NCBI RefSeq assembly: GCF_001189965.1
Contig: NZ_LFLU01000025.1
Coordinates: 1 to 48,473, forward strand
Reading direction: 5' to 3'
Length of the DNA: 48,473 nucleotides
From: Herbaspirillum rhizosphaerae
Lineage (GTDB): Bacteria; Pseudomonadota; Gammaproteobacteria; Burkholderiales; Burkholderiaceae_D
The notes beneath the pieces are model-generated. The model saw only the letters and a program-made list of their open reading frames with translations. It was not told where the DNA came from and ran no database searches. The position numbers and the translations under genes were made by a program. Shown here piece by piece: positions 16,776 through 25,823 of this stretch. Each line of letters begins with the position of its first letter. The first letter of the stretch is position 1.

Positions 16776-18257
16776 ATGGCATATCTGCTCGCTCTCGATC
16801 AGGGCACGTCCAGCTCACGCAGCATCATCTTCGACGAAACCGGCGCCATCGTTGCTACGGCGCAGCAAGAGTTTCGCCAGATCTTTCCGCAGCCCGGCTG
16901 GGTCGAGCACGATCCGATGGATCTCTGGAACAGCCAATTACAAACCTGCCGCCAGGTGCTGGCGCAGGCCGGTATCAAGGCCGCCGACCTGGCGGCACTG
17001 GGCATCACCAATCAGCGCGAGACCACCGTCGTATGGGAGCGCGCCACCGGCAAGCCGGTGCATAACGCCATCGTCTGGCAAGACCGCCGCACCGAAGCCA
17101 TCTGCGCCGGGCTGCGCGAGCGCGGCCTGACCGATGCCATCCAGGCCAAGACCGGGCTGGTGCTCGATCCATATTTCTCCGGCACCAAGCTGCACTGGAT
17201 CCTCGACAGCGTGCCCGGCCTGCGCGAGCGCGCGCGGCGCGGCGAGCTGGCCTTCGGCACGGTCGATGCCTGGCTGATCTGGAACCTGACGGCGGGGCGC
17301 CTGCACGTGACCGATGTGTCAAACGCCTCGCGCACGATGCTGTGGAACATCCATATCGGCAACTGGGACGACGAATTGCTCGAATGGCTGGACGTGCCGC
17401 GTTCGATGTTGCCGGAGGTGCATCCGTCGGCGCATCTGTACGGCCGCACCGACGCCGAACATCTGGGTGCGGCGGTGATGATAGGCGGCATCGCCGGCGA
17501 CCAGCAGTCGGCCTTGTTCGGCCAGGCCTGCTTCCAGCCCGGCATGGCCAAGAATACTTACGGCACCGGCTGTTTCATGCTGCTGCATACCGGCGACCAG
17601 TGCGCGCAATCGCACAACGGCCTGATCAGTACCGCCGCCTGCCAGGTCGGCGAGCGCAAGCAATACGCGCTGGAAGGCAGCGTATTCATCGGCGGCGCGG
17701 TGGTGCAGTGGTTGCGCGACGGCCTCAAGGCCATCAAGAATTCAACGGATGTGGAAGAGCTGGCAGCCTCGGCGCCGGACTCCGGCGGCGTGGTGTTCGT
17801 GCCGTCATTTACCGGGCTCGGCGCGCCGTATTGGAATCCTTCGGCCAAGGGCGCGATCGTCGGCCTGAGCCGCGGCAGCACGGTGGCGCACATCGCGCGC
17901 GCCGCGCTGGAATCGATCGCCTTCCAGAGCACCGCATTACTGACCGCGATGGTGCGCGACGCGGTGTCGCCGATCACCGAACTGCGTGTCGACGGCGGTG
18001 CGTCGGCCAACAATCTGCTGCTGCAATTCCAGGCCGATTTGCTCGGCATTCCGGTGATCCGTCCGCAAGTCACGGAAACCACCGCCCTCGGCGCCGCCAG
18101 CCTGGCCGGGCTGGCGACCGGTGTTTATCGGGACATGGCGGAATTGTCGGAACACTGGCGCATGGAACGCACTTTCCTGCCGACCATGAGCCGCGACGAA
18201 GCGGCAACGAAAATACAAACCTGGGAGCGTGCCATCAAGCAGGTCAGCGCCGGTTGA
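16776..18257 (+). CDS. glpK: Glycerol kinase
   Basis: 493 residues from the ATG at 16776, which has AAGG eight bases upstream; the TTG/ATT-type extension to 16743 is less likely. Phosphorylates imported glycerol with ATP to sn-glycerol-3-phosphate, the GlpD substrate and GlpR inducer. FGGY-fold motifs include [55 protein letters not shown] and the second-domain [17 protein letters not shown]. It is separated from glpV by a terminator and a repeat. It converges on cyaY with a 16-base gap and no evident terminator. Confidence 0.95.
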   Translation: MAYLLALDQGTSSSRSIIFDETGAIVATAQQEFRQIFPQPGWVEHDPMDLWNSQLQTCRQVLAQAGIKAADLAALGITNQRETTVVWERATGKPVHNAIVWQDRRTEAICAGLRERGLTDAIQAKTGLVLDPYFSGTKLHWILDSVPGLRERARRGELAFGTVDAWLIWNLTAGRLHVTDVSNASRTMLWNIHIGNWDDELLEWLDVPRSMLPEVHPSAHLYGRTDAEHLGAAVMIGGIAGDQQSALFGQACFQPGMAKNTYGTGCFMLLHTGDQCAQSHNGLISTAACQVGERKQYALEGSVFIGGAVVQWLRDGLKAIKNSTDVEELAASAPDSGGVVFVPSFTGLGAPYWNPSAKGAIVGLSRGSTVAHIARAALESIAFQSTALLTAMVRDAVSPITELRVDGGASANNLLLQFQADLLGIPVIRPQVTETTALGAASLAGLATGVYRDMAELSEHWRMERTFLPTMSRDEAATKIQTWERAIKQVSAG

Positions 18258-18273
18258 AGAACCTGCTTCCGAC

Positions 18274-18609
18274 TCAGGGCGCGCTGAGCGTCACGGCGAC
18301 GCCGGCCTGTTCGGTGACCGAGGCCGACAGCGTAGCGTACAGTTCGGAGCCGTCGCGCGCGCTCAGCCATTGTTTGCCGTCATATTTGAAGTGATAGCCG
18401 CCCGACTTGGACGCCAGCCACAGTTCTTGCATGGGGGCCTGGCTGTTGACGATGATTTTGGAACCGTTGTCTATACATTCGATTTCCAGCACATTGCCGC
18501 TGCGGCTGCACTCGACGTCGAGGTCAGTGTCGTCGGTGGCCTGCTCCAGGGCGGCTTCGATCGCGTTCAGCGCGGAATCCGCGAGGGCCAGGAATTCTGA
18601 TTCTGTCAT
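18274..18609 (-). CDS. cyaY: Iron-sulfur cluster assembly protein CyaY (bacterial frataxin)
   Basis: 111 residues, the usual CyaY length. The N-terminal acidic helix (MTESEFLALADSALNAIEAALEQ...TDLDVE) that binds iron is followed by the sheet GNVLEIECIDNGSKIIVNSQ, QELWLASKSGGYHF and the C-terminal helix with W and LSARDG. It modulates IscS-dependent Fe-S assembly. It is divergent from lptM with only 40 bases between the starts, the same arrangement as in many beta- and gammaproteobacteria. Confidence 0.9.
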   Translation of the reverse strand: MTESEFLALADSALNAIEAALEQATDDTDLDVECSRSGNVLEIECIDNGSKIIVNSQAPMQELWLASKSGGYHFKYDGKQWLSARDGSELYATLSASVTEQAGVAVTLSAP

Positions 18610-18649
18610 GCTACACTCCGAGACATTGATGTAAACCCGTGATTCTATC

Positions 18650-18877
18650 GTGAAGTCTCCATTTCATTTTTCCCCGGCTCGTCCGGCGTCCCTCGCGCTG
18701 AGCGCTGTCGCACTGCTTGTGCTGCTCAGCGGCTGCGGCCAGAAGGGACCGTTGTACCTGCCGAAACCCCCGGCCGAGCATCCTGTCAGGACGGCGCCGA
18801 CGGTGCCTGGCGCCGATGCTGCAACTGACAACACCGGTGCGGCGTCATCGAATACTGCCGCTCCTCAATCAAAATAA
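18650..18877 (+). CDS. lptM: LPS translocon maturation chaperone LptM (YifL-type small lipoprotein)
   Basis: 75 residues. Lipoprotein signal with lipobox LLSGC (Cys29), followed by GQKGPLYLPKP, the near-invariant sequence of the LptM/YifL family. The tail is low complexity (Ala, Thr, Pro, Asn, Ser). In E. coli, LptM helps LptD reach its mature disulfide form in the outer membrane. The start is a GTG with no obvious Shine-Dalgarno, in a 40-base divergent space. It lies directly upstream of lysA, the conserved lptM-lysA pair. Confidence 0.85.
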   Translation: MKSPFHFSPARPASLALSAVALLVLLSGCGQKGPLYLPKPPAEHPVRTAPTVPGADAATDNTGAASSNTAAPQSK

Positions 18878-18896
18878 TTCTCGCCGTCTCTACTTT

Positions 18897-20192
18897 ATGT
18901 CTCATTTTTCCTATCGCGACGGCGTCCTGCACGCCGAAAATCTGCCCCTGAATGCACTGGCTCAGCAATTCGGCTCGCCGCTCTACGTGTATTCCAAGGC
19001 AGCATTGACCGCCAACTATTCCGCCTACGCCGATGCCTGCAAGAAAGCCGGCCGCAGCGTGGATGCCGGCGACGGCGGCGCGCTGGTGTGCTATTCGGTC
19101 AAATCCAATTCCAACCTGGCGGTGCTGAACCTGTTGGGCAAGCTCGGTTCCGGCTTCGACATCGTCTCGGGCGGCGAACTGCTGCGCGTGATTGCCGCCG
19201 GCGGCGATCCGCGCAAGGTGATCTTCTCCGGCGTGGGCAAGGGCCGCGATGAAATGCGCCTGGCGCTGGAACACGACATCCTGTGCTTCAACGTCGAATC
19301 GATTCCTGAAGTCCATCGTCTCAACGAAGTCGCCGGCGAAGCCGGCAAGCGCGCGCGCATCTCGCTGCGCGTCAATCCCAACGTCGACGCCAAGACCCAT
19401 CCGTACATTTCCACCGGCCTGAAAGAAAACAAATTCGGCGTCGCCTACGAAGATGCGCTGGCCTGCTACCGCGACGCGGCGGCCTTGCCGAACATCGAAG
19501 TGGTCGGCATCGATTGCCACATCGGTTCGCAATTGCTGGACGACGCACCGCTGCTGGAAGCGCTCGACAAGGTGATCGAGCTGATCGACCAGCTGGAATC
19601 GGAAGGCATCGCCATCCACCACCTCGACATCGGCGGCGGCATCGGCATCACCTATGACGACGAACAGCCGGTCCCGGTGGGCGACTACCTGGGACGTCTG
19701 TTCGCCCGCGTCGATGCCTGGCGCAAGCAGAAATACGACGGCCGTGCCATCAAGGTCATGTTCGAACCGGGCCGCTCCATCGTCGGCAACGCCGGCCTGC
19801 TGATCACCGAAGTGCAATATCTGAAGCACGGCGAAACCAAGAACTTCGCCGTGGTCGACGCCGCCATGAACGACCTCATGCGTCCTGCCCTGTACGAAGC
19901 CTGGCACGGCGTGCAAGCCGTGCAGCAGCGCCAGGACGCGGCCCAGACCTACGACATCGTCGGTCCGGTGTGCGAATCCGGCGACTGGCTGGCGCGCAAC
20001 CGCGAACTGGCGCTGGCGCCGGGCGACCTGCTGGCGCTGATGTCGGCCGGCGCCTACGGCATGACCATGGCCTCCAACTACAACACCCGCGGCCGCGCGG
20101 CGGAAGTCCTGGTCGACGGCGACAAGGTGCACCTGATCCGCAAGCGTGAAAATCCGGCCGACTTGTTCGCGCTGGAAGCTATCGTCGACTGA
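18897..20192 (+). CDS. lysA: Diaminopimelate decarboxylase
   Basis: 431 residues from the ATG at 18897; earlier in-frame positions overlap lptM and are rejected. Fold-type III PLP enzyme converting meso-diaminopimelate to lysine, the last step of lysine synthesis. The PLP lysine lies in CYSVKSNSNLAVL; also seen are SGGELLRVIAAG, ISLRVNPNVDAKTHPYISTG, GIDCHIGSQL, GGGIGITYDDE, FEPGRSIVGNAG and VGPVCESGDWLA. A 20-base gap to lptM suggests cotranscription. Confidence 0.95.
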   Translation: MSHFSYRDGVLHAENLPLNALAQQFGSPLYVYSKAALTANYSAYADACKKAGRSVDAGDGGALVCYSVKSNSNLAVLNLLGKLGSGFDIVSGGELLRVIAAGGDPRKVIFSGVGKGRDEMRLALEHDILCFNVESIPEVHRLNEVAGEAGKRARISLRVNPNVDAKTHPYISTGLKENKFGVAYEDALACYRDAAALPNIEVVGIDCHIGSQLLDDAPLLEALDKVIELIDQLESEGIAIHHLDIGGGIGITYDDEQPVPVGDYLGRLFARVDAWRKQKYDGRAIKVMFEPGRSIVGNAGLLITEVQYLKHGETKNFAVVDAAMNDLMRPALYEAWHGVQAVQQRQDAAQTYDIVGPVCESGDWLARNRELALAPGDLLALMSAGAYGMTMASNYNTRGRAAEVLVDGDKVHLIRKRENPADLFALEAIVD

Positions 20193-20216
20193 TAGGCGAG
20201 CAATGCACGCCGACGG

Positions 20217-20250
20217 CGGGGCGAGTTCCGGAAGGACTCGCCCCGTTGCC
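20217..20250 (+). terminator. Hairpin after lysA
   Basis: A perfect 10-bp stem CGGGGCGAGT/ACTCGCCCCG (20217-20226 with 20236-20245) with a nine-base loop, followed by TTGCC. The stem is strong and the T tract is poor. It probably ends the lptM-lysA message and shapes the leader of the next gene. Confidence 0.6.
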
Positions 20251-20276
20251 ATTTGATGATCCCGATGGAAGAGAAG

Positions 20277-21026
20277 ATGCGTAAAACCTCATCTGCCGCC
20301 GCTTGCTTCACCATGCTGGACAACAGTTTTTTCGATCAGGACAGTCCGGCGCTGGCGCGCGCGCTGATCGGCAAAGTCATCCGCCGGCGCTGGAAGGGCC
20401 AGTGGCTTTCGGCCCGCATCATCGAGACCGAAGCTTATCGCCTCGATGAACGCGGCAGCCACGCTTCGCTGGGCTACACCCACAAACGGCGCGCGCTCTT
20501 CATGGAAGGCGGCACCATTTACATGTACTACTCGCGCGGCGGCGATTCGCTCAACTTCAGCGCCGCTGGTCCGGGCAACGCCGTCCTCATCAAATCCGCC
20601 TATCCCTGGATCGACGCCATCGCCGGTCCCGAGGCGCTTGCCGTCATGCAGGCCGAAAATCCCGATGCGCAGGGAGGCATGCGGCCATTGCACCGGCTGT
20701 GTGCGGGGCAATCCTTGCTGTGCAAGGCTTTGGCCTTGCGCGTTCCCGACTGGGATGCGAAGGCTTTTGATCCCGAAGAATTGTTTGTAGACGACGTGGG
20801 CGAAGCGCCGCAGACGCTGATCGAAACCACGCGACTGGGGATTGCCGCCGGACGCGACGAGCACCTCCCTTATCGTTATGTCGACCCCGCCTACACCCGC
20901 CACTGCACCCGAAATCCGTTGCGCAAGGGGCAAACCGCACCGTTGGACTACCGTTGGATCGATCGCGATGGAAAAATGGCTGCCGAGCAACAATTTCCTC
21001 GCGGCGTGATTCCGGTTATGGGCTGA
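20277..21026 (+). CDS. DNA-3-methyladenine glycosylase (AAG/MPG family, divergent)
   Basis: Base-excision repair glycosylase that removes alkylated purines. I prefer the ATG at 20277 (249 residues), since GGAAGAG lies just before it and the lysA hairpin occupies the leader of the earlier starts (ATG 20256 or 20265). The catalytic Glu is seen in IIETEAY (Glu52), with Tyr54 matching the base-stacking Tyr of human AAG and His62 in GSHAS. Where human AAG has YGMY, including the intercalating Tyr, this protein reads RGGD, followed by SLNFSA. VRKGQ-type DNA-contact residues lie near the C-terminus (NPLRKGQTAPLDYRW). Fold assignment is firm; substrate range is not. Confidence 0.82.
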   Translation: MRKTSSAAACFTMLDNSFFDQDSPALARALIGKVIRRRWKGQWLSARIIETEAYRLDERGSHASLGYTHKRRALFMEGGTIYMYYSRGGDSLNFSAAGPGNAVLIKSAYPWIDAIAGPEALAVMQAENPDAQGGMRPLHRLCAGQSLLCKALALRVPDWDAKAFDPEELFVDDVGEAPQTLIETTRLGIAAGRDEHLPYRYVDPAYTRHCTRNPLRKGQTAPLDYRWIDRDGKMAAEQQFPRGVIPVMG

Positions 21027-21174
21027 TTCCGCGCTTCCGCATTTTCAGCTTACCGGGATGCAATCCAGCCACGGTCGTCAGTCTTGGAGGGGGCCGTCTT
21101 TACACTTTTCACCGGTGGCGCGAAATTTGCTGACGAATGGCTGGCGGGGTGGGAAAACATACCGGTAATGCCGT

Positions 21175-21180
21175 TATAAT
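21175..21180 (+). promoter_or_regulatory. Candidate -10 element for the symporter gene
   Basis: A perfect TATAAT 70 bases before the start codon. No recognisable -35 hexamer stands 16-18 bases upstream, so only the -10 is supported. Confidence 0.3.
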
Positions 21181-21249
21181 GCGCGTTTTCGCACACTCGC
21201 CCTCCCGCTTTTACAGCCCTTTTTCAGCCCTTTTGCGTAAGGAAATTGC

Positions 21250-22707
21250 ATGAATGCCCTGATCTGGTTCGTCATACTTTATTGGGTGATTTCAGTCGGT
21301 ATCGGCCTTTACGCAACCAAGTTCGTCAAGAGCGGCAAGGACTACGCCATTGCCGGCCGGGCGCTGCCGATGTCGGTGGTGACGGCGACCGTGTTCGCCA
21401 CCTGGTTCGGTTCGGAAGCGGTGCTGGGGGTGTCGTCGACCTTCCTCAAGGAAGGCCTGGGCGGCATCGTCGCCGATCCCTTCGGTTCCTCGCTGTGCCT
21501 GATCCTGGTGGGCGTGTTCTTCGCCAAGCCGCTGTACCGCATGAACCTGCTGACCATCGGCGATTACTACAAGAAGCGTTTTGGCCGCGCCGCCGAAATG
21601 CTGGTGACGATCTGTATCGTGATTTCTTACCTCGGCTGGGTGGCGGCGCAGATCAAGGCGCTGGGGCTGGTGTTCAACGTCGTCTCGGGCGGCTACATCC
21701 CGATGCACTGGGGCATGATCATCGGCGCCTCCAGCGTGCTGATCTATACGCTCATGGGCGGCATGTGGGCGGTGGCGATCACCGACTTCCTGCAAATGAT
21801 CATCGTGGTGGTCGGCATGCTCTACATCGGCTGGGAAGTCTCCGGCATGGTCGGCGGTCCGGCAGTCGTCATCAAGCACGCCGCCGACGCCGGCAAATTC
21901 AACTTCTGGCCTTCGCCCACGCCCAAGGAGGTGCTGTGGTTCTTTGCCGCCTGGATCACCATGATGCTCGGCTCGATTCCGCAGCAGGACGTGTTCCAGC
22001 GCGTGATGTCGTCGAAGAATGAAAACATCGCACGCAACGCCTCGATCCTGGGCGGCGTGATCTACTTCATGTTCGTGTTCATCCCGATTTTCCTGGCGTA
22101 CTCGGCCACGCTGATCGATCCGGCCATGGTGTCGCGTTTGCTGGAGACCGATTCGCAGTTGGTGCTGCCGACGCTGATCATGGAAAAGATGCCGGTGTTT
22201 GCGCAGGTGATGTTTTTCGGCGCGCTGCTGTCGGCGATCAAGAGCTGCGCCAGCGCGACTTTGCTGGCGCCGTCGGTGACCTTCACGGAAAACGTGATCA
22301 AGGAAATCCGTCCATGGAAGAGCGACAAGGAATTCCTGTTTTCCATGCGCGTGGTGGTGCTGGTCTTCACCGTCGCCGTGACGTCGCTGGCCTTGAACAG
22401 CCAGTCCAGCATTTACCAGATGGTCGAGAACGCCTATAAAGTCACGTTGGTCGCTGCCTTCACGCCGCTGGCCTTCGGCGTCTACTGGAAGCGCGCTACG
22501 CGTCAGGGCGCATTGGCCGCGATGATCCTCGGCCTGGTCTCGTGGATCACGCTGGAATACACCGCGCCGGAAGGCATGTGGCCGCCGCAGCTGGTCGGCT
22601 TGCTGATGAGCATCGGCGGCATGGTGGTCGGTTCGCTGATGCCGCAACTGGTGGCGCCGATTCCGCAGACGCAAGCGGTGTTGAGCACGGATGGCCAGAG
22701 CAGTTAA
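21250..22707 (+). CDS. Sodium:solute symporter (SSS family)
   Basis: 485 residues with about 13 hydrophobic segments, typical of the SSS/LeuT-fold family. Family marks include GKDYAIAGRALPMSVVTATVFATWFGSEAVLG near the N-terminus, LYRMNLLTIGDYYKKRFGR, YTLMGGMWAVAITDFLQMIIV and SIPQQDVFQRVMSSKN. GTAAGGAAA precedes the ATG. The substrate cannot be read from sequence, and the neighbours (DNA glycosylase, trehalose genes) give no clue. It appears monocistronic. Confidence 0.85.
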   Translation: MNALIWFVILYWVISVGIGLYATKFVKSGKDYAIAGRALPMSVVTATVFATWFGSEAVLGVSSTFLKEGLGGIVADPFGSSLCLILVGVFFAKPLYRMNLLTIGDYYKKRFGRAAEMLVTICIVISYLGWVAAQIKALGLVFNVVSGGYIPMHWGMIIGASSVLIYTLMGGMWAVAITDFLQMIIVVVGMLYIGWEVSGMVGGPAVVIKHAADAGKFNFWPSPTPKEVLWFFAAWITMMLGSIPQQDVFQRVMSSKNENIARNASILGGVIYFMFVFIPIFLAYSATLIDPAMVSRLLETDSQLVLPTLIMEKMPVFAQVMFFGALLSAIKSCASATLLAPSVTFTENVIKEIRPWKSDKEFLFSMRVVVLVFTVAVTSLALNSQSSIYQMVENAYKVTLVAAFTPLAFGVYWKRATRQGALAAMILGLVSWITLEYTAPEGMWPPQLVGLLMSIGGMVVGSLMPQLVAPIPQTQAVLSTDGQSS

Positions 22708-23024
22708 TTCTGCATTGTTGTAAGACGCTGACTCATAAGCCACTTCACGCAACACTGATAGACAGGCTTGTGCCCTTCGTGCACAACGGATTCTTTTTCC
22801 CTCCTCTCCCTCGGGCGATTCGCATTTTCAGCATGATGATGCGAATCACCTGAGCGGCGCAGATTCAGTCTTTTCCTTCTCTCACAGGTTTTTATCCGGT
22901 CATTTCGTGCCGGCAGTATCGCTTTTTTTCTCGCGTGTTTTCGTAGGGAAAATCATTGTCAAAATCGATTTTATTATCGAAAAACCAATTGGAACTAATC
23001 GGTATTAAATCGACCTCATCAAGC
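22708..23024. other. Intergenic region before otsB (317 bases)
   Basis: No gene is seen. A dyad GATTCGCAT/ATGCGAATC (22817-22825 with 22839-22847) with a 13-base loop lies in the middle; it has no T tract, so it is not a clear terminator. The 3' part from about 22940 is AT-rich and may hold the ots promoter, but no convincing -35/-10 pair was found. Confidence 0.5.
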
Positions 23025-23771
23025 ATGTCTCTGCAAACTCATGAATACGACTTTGCCGCTGATGCACTGTTTCTGGACTTCGACGGCACCCTCGTGAATC
23101 TGGCTCCCGAGCCCGACAGCGTGGTGCCGGCGCCGGACCTGATCGAGCTGTTGCAGCGGCTTCAAGAACTCTCGAAGGGCGCGCTGGCCGTGGTCAGCGG
23201 CCGTCCGGTGGAGCAGCTCGACCATTATCTGGCGCCGCTGCGCCTGCCCGCCGCCGGCGTGCACGGGCTGGAACGTCGCGACGCCGCCGGGCGGCTGATC
23301 CAATTGCCGGCGCCCGACACGGCCCGCCTGATGGAGCGCCTTGCGACGCTGGTGGCGCGTCACCCCGGCCTGATGCTGGAACCCAAGCGCGGCGCACTGG
23401 CCTTGCACTATCGCAAGGCGCCGCATCTGGAGCAGGCCTGTATCGAAGCCATGAATCACGCCGTCTCGCGCGTGCCCGGTTTTACCGTTCTGCACGGCAA
23501 GATGGTGGTGGAAGCCAAGGCGGCGCTGGCCGACAAGGGCGCCGCCATCGCCGCCTTCATGCGCGAGGCGCCGTTCGCCGGCCGCCGTCCGGTCTTCGTC
23601 GGCGACGACGTGACCGACGAGGCGGGCTTCGACTGGGTGCAAGCGCACGGCGCCGGCTTCGGCATCAAGATCGGCGAAGGACCGAGCAAGGCCAACATGC
23701 GGCTGGATAATCCGGCGGCCCTGCATCAATGGCTGGAGCAGGCATTGAACGCCGCAGACCGGCGTCTTTGA
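23025..23771 (+). CDS. otsB: Trehalose-6-phosphate phosphatase
   Basis: 248 residues from the ATG at 23025; a TTG at 22956 with AGGGA seven bases upstream is an alternative start giving 271. HAD-superfamily phosphatase that dephosphorylates trehalose-6-phosphate to trehalose. Motif I LDFDGTLVNL (Asp18 and Asp20), motif II region VVSGRPVEQLD, GVHGLERRD, KRGALALHYRKAP, and motif IV FVGDDVTDEAGF. It is the first gene of otsB-GH15-otsA, with the synthase at the end of the cluster. Confidence 0.92.
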   Translation: MSLQTHEYDFAADALFLDFDGTLVNLAPEPDSVVPAPDLIELLQRLQELSKGALAVVSGRPVEQLDHYLAPLRLPAAGVHGLERRDAAGRLIQLPAPDTARLMERLATLVARHPGLMLEPKRGALALHYRKAPHLEQACIEAMNHAVSRVPGFTVLHGKMVVEAKAALADKGAAIAAFMREAPFAGRRPVFVGDDVTDEAGFDWVQAHGAGFGIKIGEGPSKANMRLDNPAALHQWLEQALNAADRRL

Positions 23772-23894
23772 GAGGAACATTTTTTCGCGCCCCCGGAGTT
23801 GGACCAGCAACGCAGCGCCGGACCGGCAAGTCCGCCGGCAGCAACATAGCAACATTCGGGCAACAACAAAAAGAGTAAAGAGAGGAAAGGCAGC

Positions 23895-25757
23895 ATGAGC
23901 ACGTCATCACCGTCATCCATCGACACTCCCGGCAACGATACCTCCATCGGCGTCAGCAACGACGGCGACCGGCCTTCCACTTCCTCGCTCGACCTCGGCG
24001 TCATCGGCAACTGTTCCTACAGTGCGCTGATCGACAAGCTCGGCCGCATCGTCTGGTGTTGCCTGCCGCGCTTCGACGGCGATCCGGTCTTCAACGCCTT
24101 GCTCGATCCCGGCGAGAACGGCAGCCTGTGGAGTTTTGAGCTCGAGAATTTTTCGCACAGCGAGCAGTGCTACGAGCCGAATACCGCCGTCCTGAAAACG
24201 CGTCTCTACGACACGCTGGGGCAGGGCGTCGAGATCACCGACTTCGCGCCGCGCTTTCCCAGCCGGGGCCGCTTCTTCCGTCCGCAGACATTGGTGCGAC
24301 GCGTGCTGCCGCTGAACGGCGCGCCGCGTTTGCGCGTGCTGCTGCGTCCGCGTTTCGACTGGGGCCGCGAGATCCCCGAGATCACGCGCGGCAGTAACCA
24401 CGTGCGCTACGTCGGATCGGAAATGATCCTGCGCCTCAACACCGATGCGCCTATCAGCTATCTTCTCGATGAGACCGCTTTCGTCATCAGCCGTCCGTTC
24501 AACTTCCTGCTCGGCCCGGACGAAACCCTGACCGGCGGCATCGGCGACACCGCGCGCAGCTTCGAACAGGAAACCGTCACCTACTGGCGCAACTGGAGCC
24601 GCAGTCTCGCCACGCCGCTGGAGTGGCAGGCTGCCGTGATCCGCGCCGCCATCACGCTCAAGATGTCGGTCTACGAAGACACCGGCGCCATCATCGCCGC
24701 CATGACCACCAGCGTGCCGGAAGCGCCGGGCAGTGCGCGCAACTGGGACTATCGCTATTGCTGGCTGCGCGACGCCTTCTTCGTGGTGCGCGCGCTCAAC
24801 AGCATTTCCGAACTTGGCACCATGGAAGACTATCTGCGCTGGCTCACCAATGTCGTGGTGCGCTCAGCCGGCGGTCACGTGCAGCCGCTGTATGGCATCG
24901 GCCTGGAAGAAGCCTTGCCGGAGCAGATCCTCGATCACTTGCCCGGCTATCGCCACCACGCGCCGGTGCGCGTCGGCAATCAGGCTTACGAGCATTTTCA
25001 GCACGACGTCTACGGCAACATCATCCTCGGCGCTGCGCAAGCCTTCCACGATGTCCGCCTGCATCACCGCGCCGGCATCGAGCAGTTCAAGCATCTGGAA
25101 GCGGTCGGCGAGCGCGCCTTTGAAATGTACGATCGCCCCGACGCCGGCATGTGGGAGTTGCGCACGCGTTCGCGCATCCACACTTCGTCGGCGCTGATGA
25201 GCTGGGCCGCGTGCGACCGGCTCGCCAAGATCGCCGTGCGGCTGGAGCTGACCGATCGCGCCACCTATTGGATCGAGCGCGCCGACATGATCGGCAAGCG
25301 CATCCTGACCGAAGCCTGGAATGAGGAACGTCAGACCTATGCCGAAAGTTTCGGCGGCCGCGACCTTGACGCCAGCGTCCTGCTGATGGTGGAAGTCGGC
25401 CTGATTTCGCCGACCGACAAGCGTTTCATCGCCACCGTCGACGCGTTGGAAAAATATCTGTGCGACGGTCCTTACATGCGCCGTTATGAAGCGCCGGACG
25501 ACTTCGGCCGTCCCGAAACCGCCTTCAACATCTGCACCTTCTGGCGCATCGACGCGCTGGCGCGCATCGGCCGCAAGGAACAGGCGCGCGAAATTTTCGA
25601 AGCCATGCTGGCGGCGCGCAACCATGTCGGCCTGCTGTCGGAAGACACGCATCCGGTCACCGGCCAGATGTGGGGGAATTTTCCGCAGACGTATTCCATG
25701 GTCGGGATCATCAATTGCGCGATGCGCTTGTCTGCTTCCTGGGAAAGCGTCATTTGA
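23895..25757 (+). CDS. Glycoside hydrolase family 15 protein (glucoamylase/trehalase-like)
   Basis: 620 residues without a signal peptide, so cytoplasmic. An N-terminal super-sandwich domain (LGVIGNCSYSALIDKLGRIVWCCLPRFD) is followed by the alpha/alpha-barrel from about residue 250. GH15 marks include NWDYRYCWLRDAFF (283-296), a putative catalytic acid Glu421 in GMWELR and a putative base Glu583 in LLSEDTHP, then GNFPQTYSMVG. Mycobacterial trehalases belong to this family, so a trehalose- or maltodextrin-cleaving role is plausible. It lies between otsB and otsA on the same strand; GAGAGGAAAGG precedes the ATG. Substrate is unknown. Confidence 0.85.
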   Translation: MSTSSPSSIDTPGNDTSIGVSNDGDRPSTSSLDLGVIGNCSYSALIDKLGRIVWCCLPRFDGDPVFNALLDPGENGSLWSFELENFSHSEQCYEPNTAVLKTRLYDTLGQGVEITDFAPRFPSRGRFFRPQTLVRRVLPLNGAPRLRVLLRPRFDWGREIPEITRGSNHVRYVGSEMILRLNTDAPISYLLDETAFVISRPFNFLLGPDETLTGGIGDTARSFEQETVTYWRNWSRSLATPLEWQAAVIRAAITLKMSVYEDTGAIIAAMTTSVPEAPGSARNWDYRYCWLRDAFFVVRALNSISELGTMEDYLRWLTNVVVRSAGGHVQPLYGIGLEEALPEQILDHLPGYRHHAPVRVGNQAYEHFQHDVYGNIILGAAQAFHDVRLHHRAGIEQFKHLEAVGERAFEMYDRPDAGMWELRTRSRIHTSSALMSWAACDRLAKIAVRLELTDRATYWIERADMIGKRILTEAWNEERQTYAESFGGRDLDASVLLMVEVGLISPTDKRFIATVDALEKYLCDGPYMRRYEAPDDFGRPETAFNICTFWRIDALARIGRKEQAREIFEAMLAARNHVGLLSEDTHPVTGQMWGNFPQTYSMVGIINCAMRLSASWESVI

Positions 25758-25823
25758 CGTTCTTCAGCCTATGCAGCTCATTTGGTTTCAATCCGTCCGA
25801 CACAACAAAAAAGGAGTTTCATC

